Source of the DNA: Psychroserpens damuponensis
GTDB taxonomy: Bacteria; Bacteroidota; Bacteroidia; Flavobacteriales; Flavobacteriaceae
Direction of reading: 5' to 3'
Length of the DNA stretch: 64,000 bases
NCBI RefSeq assembly: GCF_000826655.1
Contig: NZ_JXJO01000011.1
Coordinates: 124,001 to 188,000, forward strand
Shown: positions 36,964 to 46,806 of the stretch, piece after piece
Layout of the letters: every line of letters begins with the position of its first letter
How positions within the stretch are numbered: position 1 is the stretch's first letter
Program-made: the position numbers and the translations under genes
The notes under the pieces: model-generated
The model's input: only the letters and a program-made list of their open reading frames with translations
Databases searched by the model: none
What the model was told of the DNA's origin: nothing

Positions 36964-39164
36964 CGCAAAAAAAAAATAACATAACACATTTTTTTAAACA
37001 ATTACCTAAAAATATATTTTCAGGTTTTGTGGTAAGTCTTATAGCTTTACCTTTAGGCTTAGGACTTGCAATGGCAAGTGATGCTCCTGCAATTGCTGGT
37101 GTAATTACTGCAATTGTTGGAGGTGTAATTGTATCGATTTTAGGTGGTAGTCATGTGACAATTACAGGACCAGGAAACGGCTTAGTAGGTGTAACTTTAG
37201 TAGCTATAACGACGCTTGGATTAGAAGGTGCTTATGCTGCTATTATTTGCTCTGGTGTGTTGATTATGTTGCTTGGCTTTTTACGAATGGGTAATTTGGC
37301 CGACTTTTTTCCATCATCTGCTATTCAAGGTATGCTAGCTGCCATTGGACTTATTATACTTGGTAAGCAATTTCACATCATGTTTGGGCATAAAATTACG
37401 CGAGAAAATACTATAGATTACTTGGTTGAAATTCCTTTTACTATAAATGACGCTTTGCATTATGAAAATACTGGACTTATTTATGCAGCAGCAGCTGGAC
37501 TTATAAGTTTAGCTATTATGATATTTTATCCAAAACTTAGAAATAAATATTGGCAATTAATACCTGCTCCCATGTGGATTGTAATTTTGTCTATTGGTTT
37601 TAGTTATTATTTTGAATTGTTTTTACATCAAGACAATCCAATTTCAAAAGATTATATGATTCCTGCAATTCCTTCTTTTAAAGAAATTACTACTCAATTA
37701 CCAAAAATATCATTTGCAAAAATTGGAGGTTTACCATTTTGGGGCAGCGTGTTATCATTAACCCTAATTGCTAGTATAGAATCTCTTTTAAGTATTAAGG
37801 CTGTAGATAAATTGGATCCTCAAAGAAGACGATCTAACGTTAATAGAGACTTAAAAGCCCTAGGGTTAGGTACTATTGGAAGTGGTTTTGTTGGAGGTTT
37901 AAATGTTGTTACTGTAATAGCAAGAAGCTCTGTAAATGTTAATAATGGTGGTAGTAATAGGTCTGCTAATTTTTTTCACGCTCTATTTCTTGTCGTGTTT
38001 ATTGTGGCTTTTAGTACACAGTTAACCCGAATTCCGTTGTCGGCACTCATGGCTATTTTGGTCTATACAGGTTATAAATTAGCATCACCAGATTTGATAA
38101 AGAAGATTTTTTCAGTAGGAAAAGAGCAGCTTATTATATTTTTTGTGACGCTTCTTACTACTTTAAAATTTGGATTAATTTTAGGGATTTCCGCAGGTGT
38201 AATCATTACTATAATCATTCATTTTGTAATTAATAAAAACGTCACATTATTTTTAAGACATTGGATAAAACCTAATGTATTAATGTTTAAAGAAGATGAC
38301 GAAAAATCTAATTACTACGTAAGTGTTAAGCACTTTTGCACGTTCGCAAATTTCTATAGATTAAAGCAAAAACTCAATGCGATCTCTACAGATAATGATG
38401 TTATTGTAGATTTTTCTATGTGTGACTTTGTAGATCATACCGTTATGGAAAATCTTAATAATTATCAAAGTTCGTTTACAAAAAATGGAGGTCATTTTGA
38501 TATAGTTGGTTTAGATATGCATGATTCGGATTCTAAACACCCTTTTGCTTTACGAAAAATTGCTGCTGTACCTACATTATTTGGGTACAACTTAACCAAA
38601 AGACAAGAAAACCTAGAGGCTATTGCAAAAGATTATCACCTTACTTATAGTGCAGATAAGAATAGAAACACTGGGTTTTTAGATCCTTTTCTGTTTTTTA
38701 AAACCAAGCAACCCAATTATATTTATAACGAATTAAAGAACGATAATACTAACTCCAAATTATTTGATATTGAGTTTTCTGAAGGTGAATTTATAGCAAA
38801 AGAAGTTGTGAGAACATCTATGTTACACATTAATTTAAATGACGCTATACCTATATTTTCTCTAGATAGAGAAACCTTAATGGATAAGGTTTATGCTATT
38901 GCTGGTTTTAGAGATATAAATTTTGATGACCATCCCGATTTTTCTAAACGGTTTCATTTGGTAGGCGAACATCTTGAATCTATTAAAACCTTTTTTACAA
39001 ATGAATTGATTCACTTTTTTGAGTGTAACCCATATTATCATATTGAATCTAATGGCAATAGCTTGCTCATATTTAGTAAACAACGTTTGGCAAGTACTAA
39101 AGAAATTAAAGCGCTCATAGATTTTGGGAAACGACTAAAAGATGTAATTTCAAAGACTAATTAA
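36960..39164 (+). CDS. SulP-family anion transporter with STAS domain and extra C-terminal domain
   Basis: A 734-residue inner-membrane carrier. Residues about 15-430 form the SulP transmembrane core, with VSLIALPLGLGLAMASDAPAIAG, GSHVTITGPGNGL and SIESLLSIKAVDKLDPQRRRSN. A STAS domain follows (about 450-545, with DNDVIVDFSMCDFVDHTVMENL). After the STAS comes an uncommon domain (about 615-734) with FSLDRETLMDK, FDDHPDFSKRFHLVGEH and FFTNELIHFFE; this resembles a region seen in various bacterial hypothetical membrane proteins, but I cannot name it. Substrates of bacterial SulP proteins include sulfate, bicarbonate and C4 acids. Coupling to a universal stress protein gene is clear. Confidence 0.92.
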   Translation: MTQKKNNITHFFKQLPKNIFSGFVVSLIALPLGLGLAMASDAPAIAGVITAIVGGVIVSILGGSHVTITGPGNGLVGVTLVAITTLGLEGAYAAIICSGVLIMLLGFLRMGNLADFFPSSAIQGMLAAIGLIILGKQFHIMFGHKITRENTIDYLVEIPFTINDALHYENTGLIYAAAAGLISLAIMIFYPKLRNKYWQLIPAPMWIVILSIGFSYYFELFLHQDNPISKDYMIPAIPSFKEITTQLPKISFAKIGGLPFWGSVLSLTLIASIESLLSIKAVDKLDPQRRRSNVNRDLKALGLGTIGSGFVGGLNVVTVIARSSVNVNNGGSNRSANFFHALFLVVFIVAFSTQLTRIPLSALMAILVYTGYKLASPDLIKKIFSVGKEQLIIFFVTLLTTLKFGLILGISAGVIITIIIHFVINKNVTLFLRHWIKPNVLMFKEDDEKSNYYVSVKHFCTFANFYRLKQKLNAISTDNDVIVDFSMCDFVDHTVMENLNNYQSSFTKNGGHFDIVGLDMHDSDSKHPFALRKIAAVPTLFGYNLTKRQENLEAIAKDYHLTYSADKNRNTGFLDPFLFFKTKQPNYIYNELKNDNTNSKLFDIEFSEGEFIAKEVVRTSMLHINLNDAIPIFSLDRETLMDKVYAIAGFRDINFDDHPDFSKRFHLVGEHLESIKTFFTNELIHFFECNPYYHIESNGNSLLIFSKQRLASTKEIKALIDFGKRLKDVISKTN

Positions 39165-40939
39165 TTAGGATTAAAAGGAAAAAAATAAGGGATTATAAAG
39201 GAAGCCGATATCCAAATAATAATATTGAGTGGTGTGCCTACCTTTAAAAAATCGCTAAACTTATAATTTCCTGGCGCATAAACCATCGTATTTGTTGGAT
39301 AACTCATTGGTGTCATAAAGGTAAGTGAACAGGCAAACATCACAGCTATAAGAAATGGTCTCTCGCTGATATTCATTGAATTAGATAGCATAATTACTAT
39401 AGGAGCCATCAAAGCTGCAGTAGCTTTACTCGAGATTAAATTTGTAAAAATAAAAGTGACTAAATAAATGAGACTCAAAGTAATTTGAGCGTCATATTGA
39501 CCTAGTGTAGATTTTATATAGTTTGCAATCAACGTTGCACCTCCAACTTTTTCTAATGCTGTACCCATTGAGAGTACTCCAGCCATCATAAAAATCACTT
39601 TCCATTCTACAGCCTTATAGGCTTCAATTGGTTTTAGTATCCCAAGTAATACCATTAATAAAGCGCCTACCATTGCACTTATTAAAATTGATGTTATATT
39701 TAATGATGCCACTAAAATAACACCTATACCAATTAATAATGCTGGTATTGCTTTTTTGTAATTGGTTTTCTTTTTCTCATATTCTGAAAGTCTTACAATA
39801 AGATTATTAGATTCTAAATTACTAATTTCCTCTTCTTGACCAAGAATTAACAACATATCACCTTCCTTGAGCTTTATGTTTGTTAATTTTTCAAAATTAT
39901 TTTTTCCTCGCTGTCTTATACCAATGACTGAAGAGTTGTATTGTCTCCTAAAATTAATCTCTTTTAATGAGACTCCAGATAAACTAGAACCAAAAGGAAT
40001 AATGACTTCATAGAGGTTAAAGGATTTAAATTTCTCTTCGGCATCTTTCATTCGGTTATTACCTTTAACGGTATATCCATCAATATCTAATAATTGTGAT
40101 AAGGTTTCTGGAGGTAGTATAATTTTTAAAATATCACCTTTTAAAATTTTTGTGTCTAAACTAAAATTATGCTTTAAAACTCCATTTCTAAGAATTGAAA
40201 GGATATTAACCTGATAATTAGTTACTAATTGAGATGATCTTAAAACAGAGTTTACATCTTTACAGTCATCTTCTACAAAAAGCTCTGTGATGTAGGTTTT
40301 TGCTTTTTTAGTAAAATCATCATTTTCATCGCTGTTTTTGGGTAATAATAAAGGAGCTATAAAAAAAATGTAAGCAAATCCAATTAGCAACAAACAAAAT
40401 GCTGCACCACTAAATTCAAACATTCCTAATTCTTCTACATTATACTTTTTTGCATAACTGCTAATTAAAATGTTTGTTGATGTCCCAATTAATGTGCAAG
40501 TTCCACCAAATAAAGCGGCAAATGAAATGGGCATTAATAGTTTACTAGGTTTAATATTTGTTTCTCTACAAACTTTCAAGGCTATAGGAAGTAATAGAGC
40601 AACTACTGCTGTATCATTTATAAATGCAGAGAAAAAACCCGAAATGCAACAAAAAACAATTAATGCAATAACATAATTGGTTTTAGCTATTTTAACAATT
40701 TTAGTACTCAAGCCGTCTAAAATTCCTGAATGAAAAACACCTCCACTCACTACAAATATACAACCCAAAGTTATGGTTGCTGGATTATTAAAACCAGAAA
40801 AGCCCTCTTCAGGACTTAAAACACCAGCAACGATAAACATTGCCATAATTAAAATTGAAGTTGTATCAATAGAAAAGTAATCTCTTACAAAAAGAAAAAC
40901 TCCAAATAGTATTATAGAAAATGTAATTATCAAATCCAT
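39161..40939 (-). CDS. SLC13/DASS-type carrier with two RCK-C domains
   Basis: A 592-residue inner-membrane carrier. Two membrane halves (about residues 1-200 and 395-590) surround a cytoplasmic insert with two TrkA-C/RCK-C domains (about 215-300 and 305-385, including VIIPFGSSLSGVSLKEINFR and LKEGDMLLILGQEE). The carrier signatures FINDTAVVALLLPIA and GTSTNILI in the first half and LISSKATAALMAPIVIML in the second are clear. The family moves sulfate, phosphate or dicarboxylates, usually with Na+. Its 3' end overlaps the SulP gene by 4 bases in convergent orientation. Confidence 0.92.
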   Translation of the reverse strand: MDLIITFSIILFGVFLFVRDYFSIDTTSILIMAMFIVAGVLSPEEGFSGFNNPATITLGCIFVVSGGVFHSGILDGLSTKIVKIAKTNYVIALIVFCCISGFFSAFINDTAVVALLLPIALKVCRETNIKPSKLLMPISFAALFGGTCTLIGTSTNILISSYAKKYNVEELGMFEFSGAAFCLLLIGFAYIFFIAPLLLPKNSDENDDFTKKAKTYITELFVEDDCKDVNSVLRSSQLVTNYQVNILSILRNGVLKHNFSLDTKILKGDILKIILPPETLSQLLDIDGYTVKGNNRMKDAEEKFKSFNLYEVIIPFGSSLSGVSLKEINFRRQYNSSVIGIRQRGKNNFEKLTNIKLKEGDMLLILGQEEEISNLESNNLIVRLSEYEKKKTNYKKAIPALLIGIGVILVASLNITSILISAMVGALLMVLLGILKPIEAYKAVEWKVIFMMAGVLSMGTALEKVGGATLIANYIKSTLGQYDAQITLSLIYLVTFIFTNLISSKATAALMAPIVIMLSNSMNISERPFLIAVMFACSLTFMTPMSYPTNTMVYAPGNYKFSDFLKVGTPLNIIIWISASFIIPYFFPFNPN

Positions 40940-40972
40940 TTCACATAGAGTATCTTAATCTATTTAACCTAA

Positions 40973-41308
40973 TTATTTTGTTTGCTCCTCAGATTTATAG
41001 TAGACTTTTTTTAGACTCTTTTTTAAAAGTGTGAATCTATAAATTCCTATTACAAAAAAGACACCACTAAAAATTAATGATACTAAAGCTAAATATTTAA
41101 AATTAGAGAATTCTTTGAGTTGAAAAAAAGCAATACCTCCCAAAAGTAAATACAATGATGATCTAATATACGACAGTAACGTACGCTCATTTGCTAATCG
41201 AGTTCTCTCAATAGCAAGGTAATCTCTCAAAATGACTTGTTGATCTGGTTCAAAATCACGACCAAATCTCAACAGTTTCATTTTTTTGGTTTTAGATGTT
41301 CGTTTCAT
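40973..41308 (-). CDS. DUF202 membrane protein
   Basis: A 111-residue protein with two hydrophobic spans (about 47-65 and 70-92). It contains the DUF202 signature LAIERTRLANERTLLSYIRSSL just before the first span. The function of the family is not established. It lies 33 bases upstream of the SLC13 gene in the same direction, so it may be co-transcribed. Confidence 0.85.
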   Translation of the reverse strand: MKRTSKTKKMKLLRFGRDFEPDQQVILRDYLAIERTRLANERTLLSYIRSSLYLLLGGIAFFQLKEFSNFKYLALVSLIFSGVFFVIGIYRFTLLKKSLKKVYYKSEEQTK

Positions 41309-41459
41309 GGCAAAAAGAATTTATCACATAAATTTAAATCTTTTTAATTTCAAAAGAGATAAACATGCTTTAAATATGTTAAAAATGCCTCAATAATTAA
41401 TAGCAAACTCAAATAATGTTTAACGCTTTTAGTAATTTGCATCTCAATTATTTTCTCAC

Positions 41460-42320
41460 ATGAAATTATATCCTATAAATGCTGGTAATTTTAAATTAGA
41501 TGGAGGTGCCATGTTTGGTGTTGTACCTAAATCTCTATGGACCAGAACCAATCCTGCCGATTCAAATAATATGATAGATATTGCAGCACGCTGTTTACTT
41601 ATTGAGGATGGCGATAGACTCATTTTAATTGATACAGGAATGGGTAATAAACAAAGTGAAAAGTTTTTTGGCTATTATCATCTTTGGGGAAATGATACGA
41701 TTGATAACTCTTTAAAAACACATGGTTTTCATCGTGATGATATTACCGATGTTTTTATGACGCATTTACATTTTGATCATTGTGGTGGTAGCGTACAATG
41801 GAACAAAGATAAAACCGGTTATGAAACCGCTTTTAAAAATGCACATTTTTGGAGTAATCAAAACCATTGGGATTGGGCTACAAAACCAAACAACAGAGAA
41901 AAAGCATCGTTTTTAAAAGAAAACATTTTACCAATGGAAGATAGTGGTCAGTTGAAATTCACTAACCTTCCACAGAATAATATCTTAAAAAATTCTCAAT
42001 TAGGATTTGATATCTTTTTTGCAAATGGTCATACCGAAAAACAAATGATCCCAATGATTAATTACAAAGGGAAAACCATTTGTTTTATGGCAGATTTATT
42101 ACCAACCGTTGGTCATTTACCTCTACCTTTTGTGATGGGCTATGACACAAGACCTTTATTAACCTTAGATGAAAAAGAACACTTTTTAAATCTAGCTGCA
42201 AATCAGGATTACTATTTGTTTTTAGAACATGATGCACACAACGAAATTATAACCGTACAACATACCGAAAAAGGCGTGCGACTTAAAGATACATTTACAA
42301 CAAACGATATATTCAATTAA
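41460..42320 (+). CDS. Metallo-beta-lactamase-fold hydrolase
   Basis: A 286-residue metal-dependent hydrolase. The MBL signature THLHFDHCGG lies near residue 100, with an earlier LIDTGMGNKQ strand, a later HTEKQMIP (His ligand), a FMADLLPTVGHLPLP block and the terminal EHDAHNE. Proteins of this type include lactonases and thioesterases. No signal peptide is seen. It is 7 bases upstream of the subtilase gene, so they may be co-transcribed. Confidence 0.88.
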   Translation: MKLYPINAGNFKLDGGAMFGVVPKSLWTRTNPADSNNMIDIAARCLLIEDGDRLILIDTGMGNKQSEKFFGYYHLWGNDTIDNSLKTHGFHRDDITDVFMTHLHFDHCGGSVQWNKDKTGYETAFKNAHFWSNQNHWDWATKPNNREKASFLKENILPMEDSGQLKFTNLPQNNILKNSQLGFDIFFANGHTEKQMIPMINYKGKTICFMADLLPTVGHLPLPFVMGYDTRPLLTLDEKEHFLNLAANQDYYLFLEHDAHNEIITVQHTEKGVRLKDTFTTNDIFN

Positions 42321-42327
42321 TACAATT

Positions 42328-43947
42328 ATGATCAAATTATTTAAACCTTTTTTATACACATTAATTCTTTCAACCGTTTTATTTGGTTGTGGAGCAACAG
42401 CAGGAGTACTGTCTACCCCTTTAGAAAACATTGACACATCTCCACTCAAAGAAGCTTCACTTACTGAAAACGAAAAACAATCATGGGCTCATTTAGATTT
42501 AGTTAAAGATACTATACCAGGAATGAGTGTTAATAAAGCCTATAGTGATATTATTAAAAACAAAAAAGGTAAAACCGTTATTGTAGCTGTAATTGATGGT
42601 GGTACAGACATAGATCATGAAGATTTAGACGACGTGCTTTGGACCAATAAAAATGAAATACCAAACAATGGCAAAGACGATGACAACAATGGCTACGTAG
42701 ATGATATTCACGGTTGGAATTTTGTTGGAGATGGCTATGATGAGCAATTAGAATATGTAAGAATATTAGCTGCAGGAGATAAAACCGCACCTAGATATGC
42801 TGAAGCTGAAGCATTATACAACACTGAGTATCAAAAATACTTAGGGTATAAAACCAATAGCGAGCAAAATTTGCAATATGTAACAATGGCTGATGAGATT
42901 TTAACTAAACATTTTGGTAAAACAGATTATACAAAAGCCGAAGTACTTGCCATTAAAACAGAAAACGAACAATTAGGACAAGCTGTACAAATAGCACAAT
43001 TTGTATATGCAAACGATTTAGAATCTGTAGCAAAGGCTAAAGAAGTTTTTAAGGAAGGTCTTGAGCAAGTTAATGATCGTCTTAACGTAAATTTAAACAA
43101 AGATTTAAAAGGTCGTAAAACAGGAGATGATCCTAATGATTTAAATGATAAACCAGGTTATGGAAACAACAATCCAAGACCTTCTATAAAAGACGAAAGT
43201 CATGGTACACATGTCTCTGGAATTATAGCTGCTGAGCGCAACAATAATAAAGGAATGAATGGTGTTGCAAATAACGTTCAAATTATGGCAATTCGCTCTA
43301 CTCCAAATGGAGATGAATATGACAAAGATGTTGCTTTAGCCATTCGTTATGCAGCAGATAATGGCGCACAAATCATTAATGCAAGTTTTGGTAAATCATT
43401 CTCACCTCACAGTGATTGGGTACGTGATGCACTTAAATATGCTGCAGATAAAGATGTTCTTTTTGTTCACGCAGCAGGTAACGATAGCGAAAATATTGAT
43501 GTAGCTCATAACTATCCAAATGATGCTGTTGGTACAGGTCCAGAGGTTTCAAATAATGTGATTACAGTTGGGTCGTTAACTTATAAATATGGCGCAACAA
43601 TGGTGTCTGATTTTTCTAACTTCGGAAAAGTGAATGTCGACGTTTTTGCTCCAGGTAGTGAAATTTACTCTGCCATGCCAGAAAACGAATATGAATTTCA
43701 AGGCGGAACCTCAATGGCTGCACCAAATGTTGCTGGTGTTGCTGCATTAATTCGCTCACAATATCCAAGTTTAACTGCAGCTCAGGTTAAACAAATTTTA
43801 ATGGATTCTGGATTACCAATCAAAGCAAAAGTAACCATCGGCTCAGATAAACAAGTAAAATCTCTAAGTGAAATTTCAAAATCTGGACGTATTGTAAATG
43901 CCTACAACGCATTAATATTGGCATCACAAGTGGCTAATGGAAAATAA
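42328..43947 (+). CDS. Subtilisin-like S8 serine protease lipoprotein
   Basis: A 539-residue exported protease with lipobox LFGC. The triad is Asp90 in VIDGGTDIDH, His292 in SHGTHVSGIIA and Ser462 in GGTSMAAPNVAG, with oxyanion Asn in HAAGNDS. The gap of about 200 residues between Asp and His is far larger than in subtilisin; it holds a DDDNNGYVDD block and a long helical insert (about 145-260). The C-terminus ends shortly after the catalytic domain, with no sorting domain. It is followed 50 bases later by an M1 peptidase, so two peptidases may form a peptide-degradation pair. Confidence 0.93.
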   Translation: MIKLFKPFLYTLILSTVLFGCGATAGVLSTPLENIDTSPLKEASLTENEKQSWAHLDLVKDTIPGMSVNKAYSDIIKNKKGKTVIVAVIDGGTDIDHEDLDDVLWTNKNEIPNNGKDDDNNGYVDDIHGWNFVGDGYDEQLEYVRILAAGDKTAPRYAEAEALYNTEYQKYLGYKTNSEQNLQYVTMADEILTKHFGKTDYTKAEVLAIKTENEQLGQAVQIAQFVYANDLESVAKAKEVFKEGLEQVNDRLNVNLNKDLKGRKTGDDPNDLNDKPGYGNNNPRPSIKDESHGTHVSGIIAAERNNNKGMNGVANNVQIMAIRSTPNGDEYDKDVALAIRYAADNGAQIINASFGKSFSPHSDWVRDALKYAADKDVLFVHAAGNDSENIDVAHNYPNDAVGTGPEVSNNVITVGSLTYKYGATMVSDFSNFGKVNVDVFAPGSEIYSAMPENEYEFQGGTSMAAPNVAGVAALIRSQYPSLTAAQVKQILMDSGLPIKAKVTIGSDKQVKSLSEISKSGRIVNAYNALILASQVANGK

Positions 43948-43997
43948 TATTTTTAATACTTCAATTGCACTCTAAGTACAAGTAAAAAGTAATAGTT

Positions 43998-45875
43998 ATG
44001 AAACTAAAATTAAGCACACTCTTAATGTTGTGTATCACATTTTTTTCTTCGGAAATAAATGCACAAAACCCAACTATTGAGTATAAAACAAACCAGTATT
44101 GGCAACAACAAGCTGATTATACCATGGCTATTGATATGGATGTAAAAAGCTATCAATTTACTGGTAAACAAACTATTAAATACACCAATAATTCACCAGA
44201 TGATTTATATCGCGTGTATTATCATTTGTACTTTAATGCATTTCAGCCAGGAAGTGAAATGGATGCACGTTTACAAAGCATTAAAGATCCAGATGGCAGG
44301 ATGGTTAATAACCAAGGCACAAAAGAGAACCCAATTTATGTAAGTCGCATTTCAAAATTAAAAAACAATGAAATTGGTTATATAAACGTCTCTTCACTAA
44401 AACTTAATGGTAAAAAACTTGACTTTGAAGTTGAAGGTACTGTGATGATTGTAGATTTAGAAAAACCAATCAAAGCAGGAAAAACTGTTGAGTTTGATAT
44501 GAAATTTGAAGGTCAAGTGCCAGAGCAAATTAGACGTTCAGGTAGAAATAATAAAGAAGGTGTGGCACTGTCTATGACACAATGGTACCCAAAATTGGCA
44601 GAATATGATACCGAAGGGTGGCACGCAGATCCTTACATAGGTCGCGAATTTTACGGTGTTTGGGGAAATTTTGACGTAAAAATTACCATTGATAAAGATT
44701 ATATAATTGGAGGTACGGGTAATTTGCAAAATGCAGACGAGATAGGATATGGTTACATTTCCGAAGAAAAAGTAAAAAAGAAAAAAGGGAAAACCAATAC
44801 GTGGCACTTTCTAGCACCTAATGTTCATGATTTTACTTGGGCTGCAGATAAAGATTATATACATGATACAATGCAAGTTCCTAATGGACCAATGCTTCAC
44901 TTTTTATACAAAAAAGATTTACCTAAAGAGAACTTAGAGAATTGGAAAAAGATGCAACCTAAAACAGTGGAGTTAATGCAGTATTTTAGCACGCATATTG
45001 GAAACTATCCTTATGATCAATACTCTGTGATACAAGGTGGTGATGGTGGTATGGAATATGCCATGTCTACACTCATCACAGGAAAACGTAGTTTTGGGAG
45101 TTTGGTTGGTGTGACTGCGCATGAATTGGCACACACTTGGTTTCAATTTTTATTGGCAACAAACGAAGCTAAACATGAGTGGATGGATGAAGGCTTTACT
45201 AGTTATATTTCTGCTTTAGCCATGGCAGAGATTATGGATTATAGAAAAGATAATCCGTTGAGTGGTTCTTATCGTGGTTACATTAATTTAGCAAATTCGG
45301 GTTATGAACAACCGCTAACAACACATGCCGATCGTTATAATATTAATCGAGCATATGGATCTGCTGCTTATAGTAAAGGGGCTGTTTTTATGTCACAACT
45401 AGGTTATATTATTGGTGAGGAAAATTTGAAAACTACCATTAAAAAGTACTTTAATGATTGGGCTTTTAAACATCCTAAACCTATTGATATTGTAAGAACT
45501 GCAGAGCGTGTTTCTGGACTAGAATTAGATTGGTACCTTATTGATTTTGCACAAACTACCAATACTATAGATTATGCGGTAAAAACAGTAAATGGTAATA
45601 AAATAACACTAGAGCGAATTGGTTTAATGCCAATGCCTTTAGACTTGACAGTAACTTATATAGATGGTTCTACCGAAAATTTTTATATTCCTTTACGCAT
45701 GATGCGTGGTACAAAACCAACCTCAGCAACCGTAAAAGAAGATTGGGCTTGGGCTTTTCCTACATATACATTAGAAACATCTAAAACAGTACAATCTGTA
45801 CAAATTGATGCAAAAGGAGAGTTGGCAGATGTTAATAAAGACAATAATATATACCCTTTAGTTAAAGAAGATTAA
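43998..45875 (+). CDS. M1-family zinc metallopeptidase, secreted
   Basis: A 625-residue exported peptidase. The signal peptide ends NAQ. An N-terminal beta-saddle domain is followed by the catalytic domain with GGDGGMEYAMST (GxMEN-like), the zinc motif HELAHTWFQFLL and the third ligand Glu in HEWMDEGFTSYIS. It ends with a beta-rich part. The GAMEN motif is altered to GGMEY, which occurs in Bacteroidota members. It would remove N-terminal residues from peptides in the periplasm. A terminator follows. Confidence 0.92.
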   Translation: MKLKLSTLLMLCITFFSSEINAQNPTIEYKTNQYWQQQADYTMAIDMDVKSYQFTGKQTIKYTNNSPDDLYRVYYHLYFNAFQPGSEMDARLQSIKDPDGRMVNNQGTKENPIYVSRISKLKNNEIGYINVSSLKLNGKKLDFEVEGTVMIVDLEKPIKAGKTVEFDMKFEGQVPEQIRRSGRNNKEGVALSMTQWYPKLAEYDTEGWHADPYIGREFYGVWGNFDVKITIDKDYIIGGTGNLQNADEIGYGYISEEKVKKKKGKTNTWHFLAPNVHDFTWAADKDYIHDTMQVPNGPMLHFLYKKDLPKENLENWKKMQPKTVELMQYFSTHIGNYPYDQYSVIQGGDGGMEYAMSTLITGKRSFGSLVGVTAHELAHTWFQFLLATNEAKHEWMDEGFTSYISALAMAEIMDYRKDNPLSGSYRGYINLANSGYEQPLTTHADRYNINRAYGSAAYSKGAVFMSQLGYIIGEENLKTTIKKYFNDWAFKHPKPIDIVRTAERVSGLELDWYLIDFAQTTNTIDYAVKTVNGNKITLERIGLMPMPLDLTVTYIDGSTENFYIPLRMMRGTKPTSATVKEDWAWAFPTYTLETSKTVQSVQIDAKGELADVNKDNNIYPLVKED

Positions 45876-45895
45876 AACTTAACTAGTTACAATCT

Positions 45896-45930
45896 AAAAG
45901 CTGCAATTTAACTATTGTAGCTTTTTTTTA
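45896..45930 (+). terminator. Terminator of the M1 peptidase gene
   Basis: Arms 45896-45907 and 45914-45925 pair with one G-T wobble around a short loop and run into eight T residues. Confidence 0.8.
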
Positions 45931-45996
45931 TTGTAATAAAAACCTAGAAATTACACAAATGTTTGATTTTTAAGTAATTTTATAACCTTTAAAATT

Positions 45997-46806
45997 ATGA
46001 CAACTATAGACGAAAAAATTACAGCGATTATTAATCATTTTCAGCTTAATAATTATGCGTTTTCAAAACGTATTGGAGTAACAGGAACTACCGTAGACAG
46101 TATTGTTAATGGCAGACCTCAAGCAGATGGTTCTCGTAAAAAAACCAAGCCTGGTTATGATGTGCTCGCTGCAATTATTGATGAGTTTGATATCAATCCT
46201 GATTATCTCTTCGGAAAAAGTACAGTTCTATTAAAATCAAATATTGTAAATACTCCAACATATTCAGGAATGCCAAAAGTAGTTACTACAACTCCAGATG
46301 GTGAAGAAAACGTAGTTTTTGTTCCTGTAAAAGCAAGAGCTGGTTATTTAGATGGATATGGTGATGCAGAATTTATTGAAACTTTACCAGCATTTTATAT
46401 GCCTCAACTCACCAATGGAACGTTTAGATGTTTTGAAGTTCAAGGCAACTCCATGGTAGGCACTTTTTTTAATGGTGATATGGTTTTTGGTCGCTACATA
46501 GAAGCATTTAATGACATTAAAGATGGTCGCGTATATATCATTATCAGTAAAAATGATGGTGTGGTTTTAAAACGTGTTATTAATCGTATTGAAGACCAAG
46601 GAAAACTCATTCTAAAAAGTGATAATAAAGATGGAAATTATCCTACATTTACTATAAATAGTGAAGATATTATGGAAGTTTGGGATGTAGCCATGTATGC
46701 GTCTAAACAAATGCCAGAACCTGTTGATGTTTCTGATAGACTGCATGATTTAGAAAGTAAACTTCTAGAACTCCAACAAAAAGTATCACAAAACTCTAAA
46801 AACTAG
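45997..46806 (+). CDS. LexA/CI-like regulator: XRE helix-turn-helix plus S24 peptidase domain
   Basis: A 269-residue DNA-binding protein. The N-terminal XRE-like helix-turn-helix (about 5-65) has YAFSKRIGVTGTTVDSIVNG. A linker leads to an S24/LexA-type domain with Ser152 in VQGNSMVG and Lys192 in GVVLKRV, a complete Ser-Lys dyad for self-cleavage. A short coiled coil (LHDLESKLLELQQKVS) ends the protein. No phage genes are near, so it is more likely a chromosomal stress regulator, perhaps of the SOS type, than a prophage repressor. It directly abuts rnpA. Confidence 0.85.
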   Translation: MTTIDEKITAIINHFQLNNYAFSKRIGVTGTTVDSIVNGRPQADGSRKKTKPGYDVLAAIIDEFDINPDYLFGKSTVLLKSNIVNTPTYSGMPKVVTTTPDGEENVVFVPVKARAGYLDGYGDAEFIETLPAFYMPQLTNGTFRCFEVQGNSMVGTFFNGDMVFGRYIEAFNDIKDGRVYIIISKNDGVVLKRVINRIEDQGKLILKSDNKDGNYPTFTINSEDIMEVWDVAMYASKQMPEPVDVSDRLHDLESKLLELQQKVSQNSKN

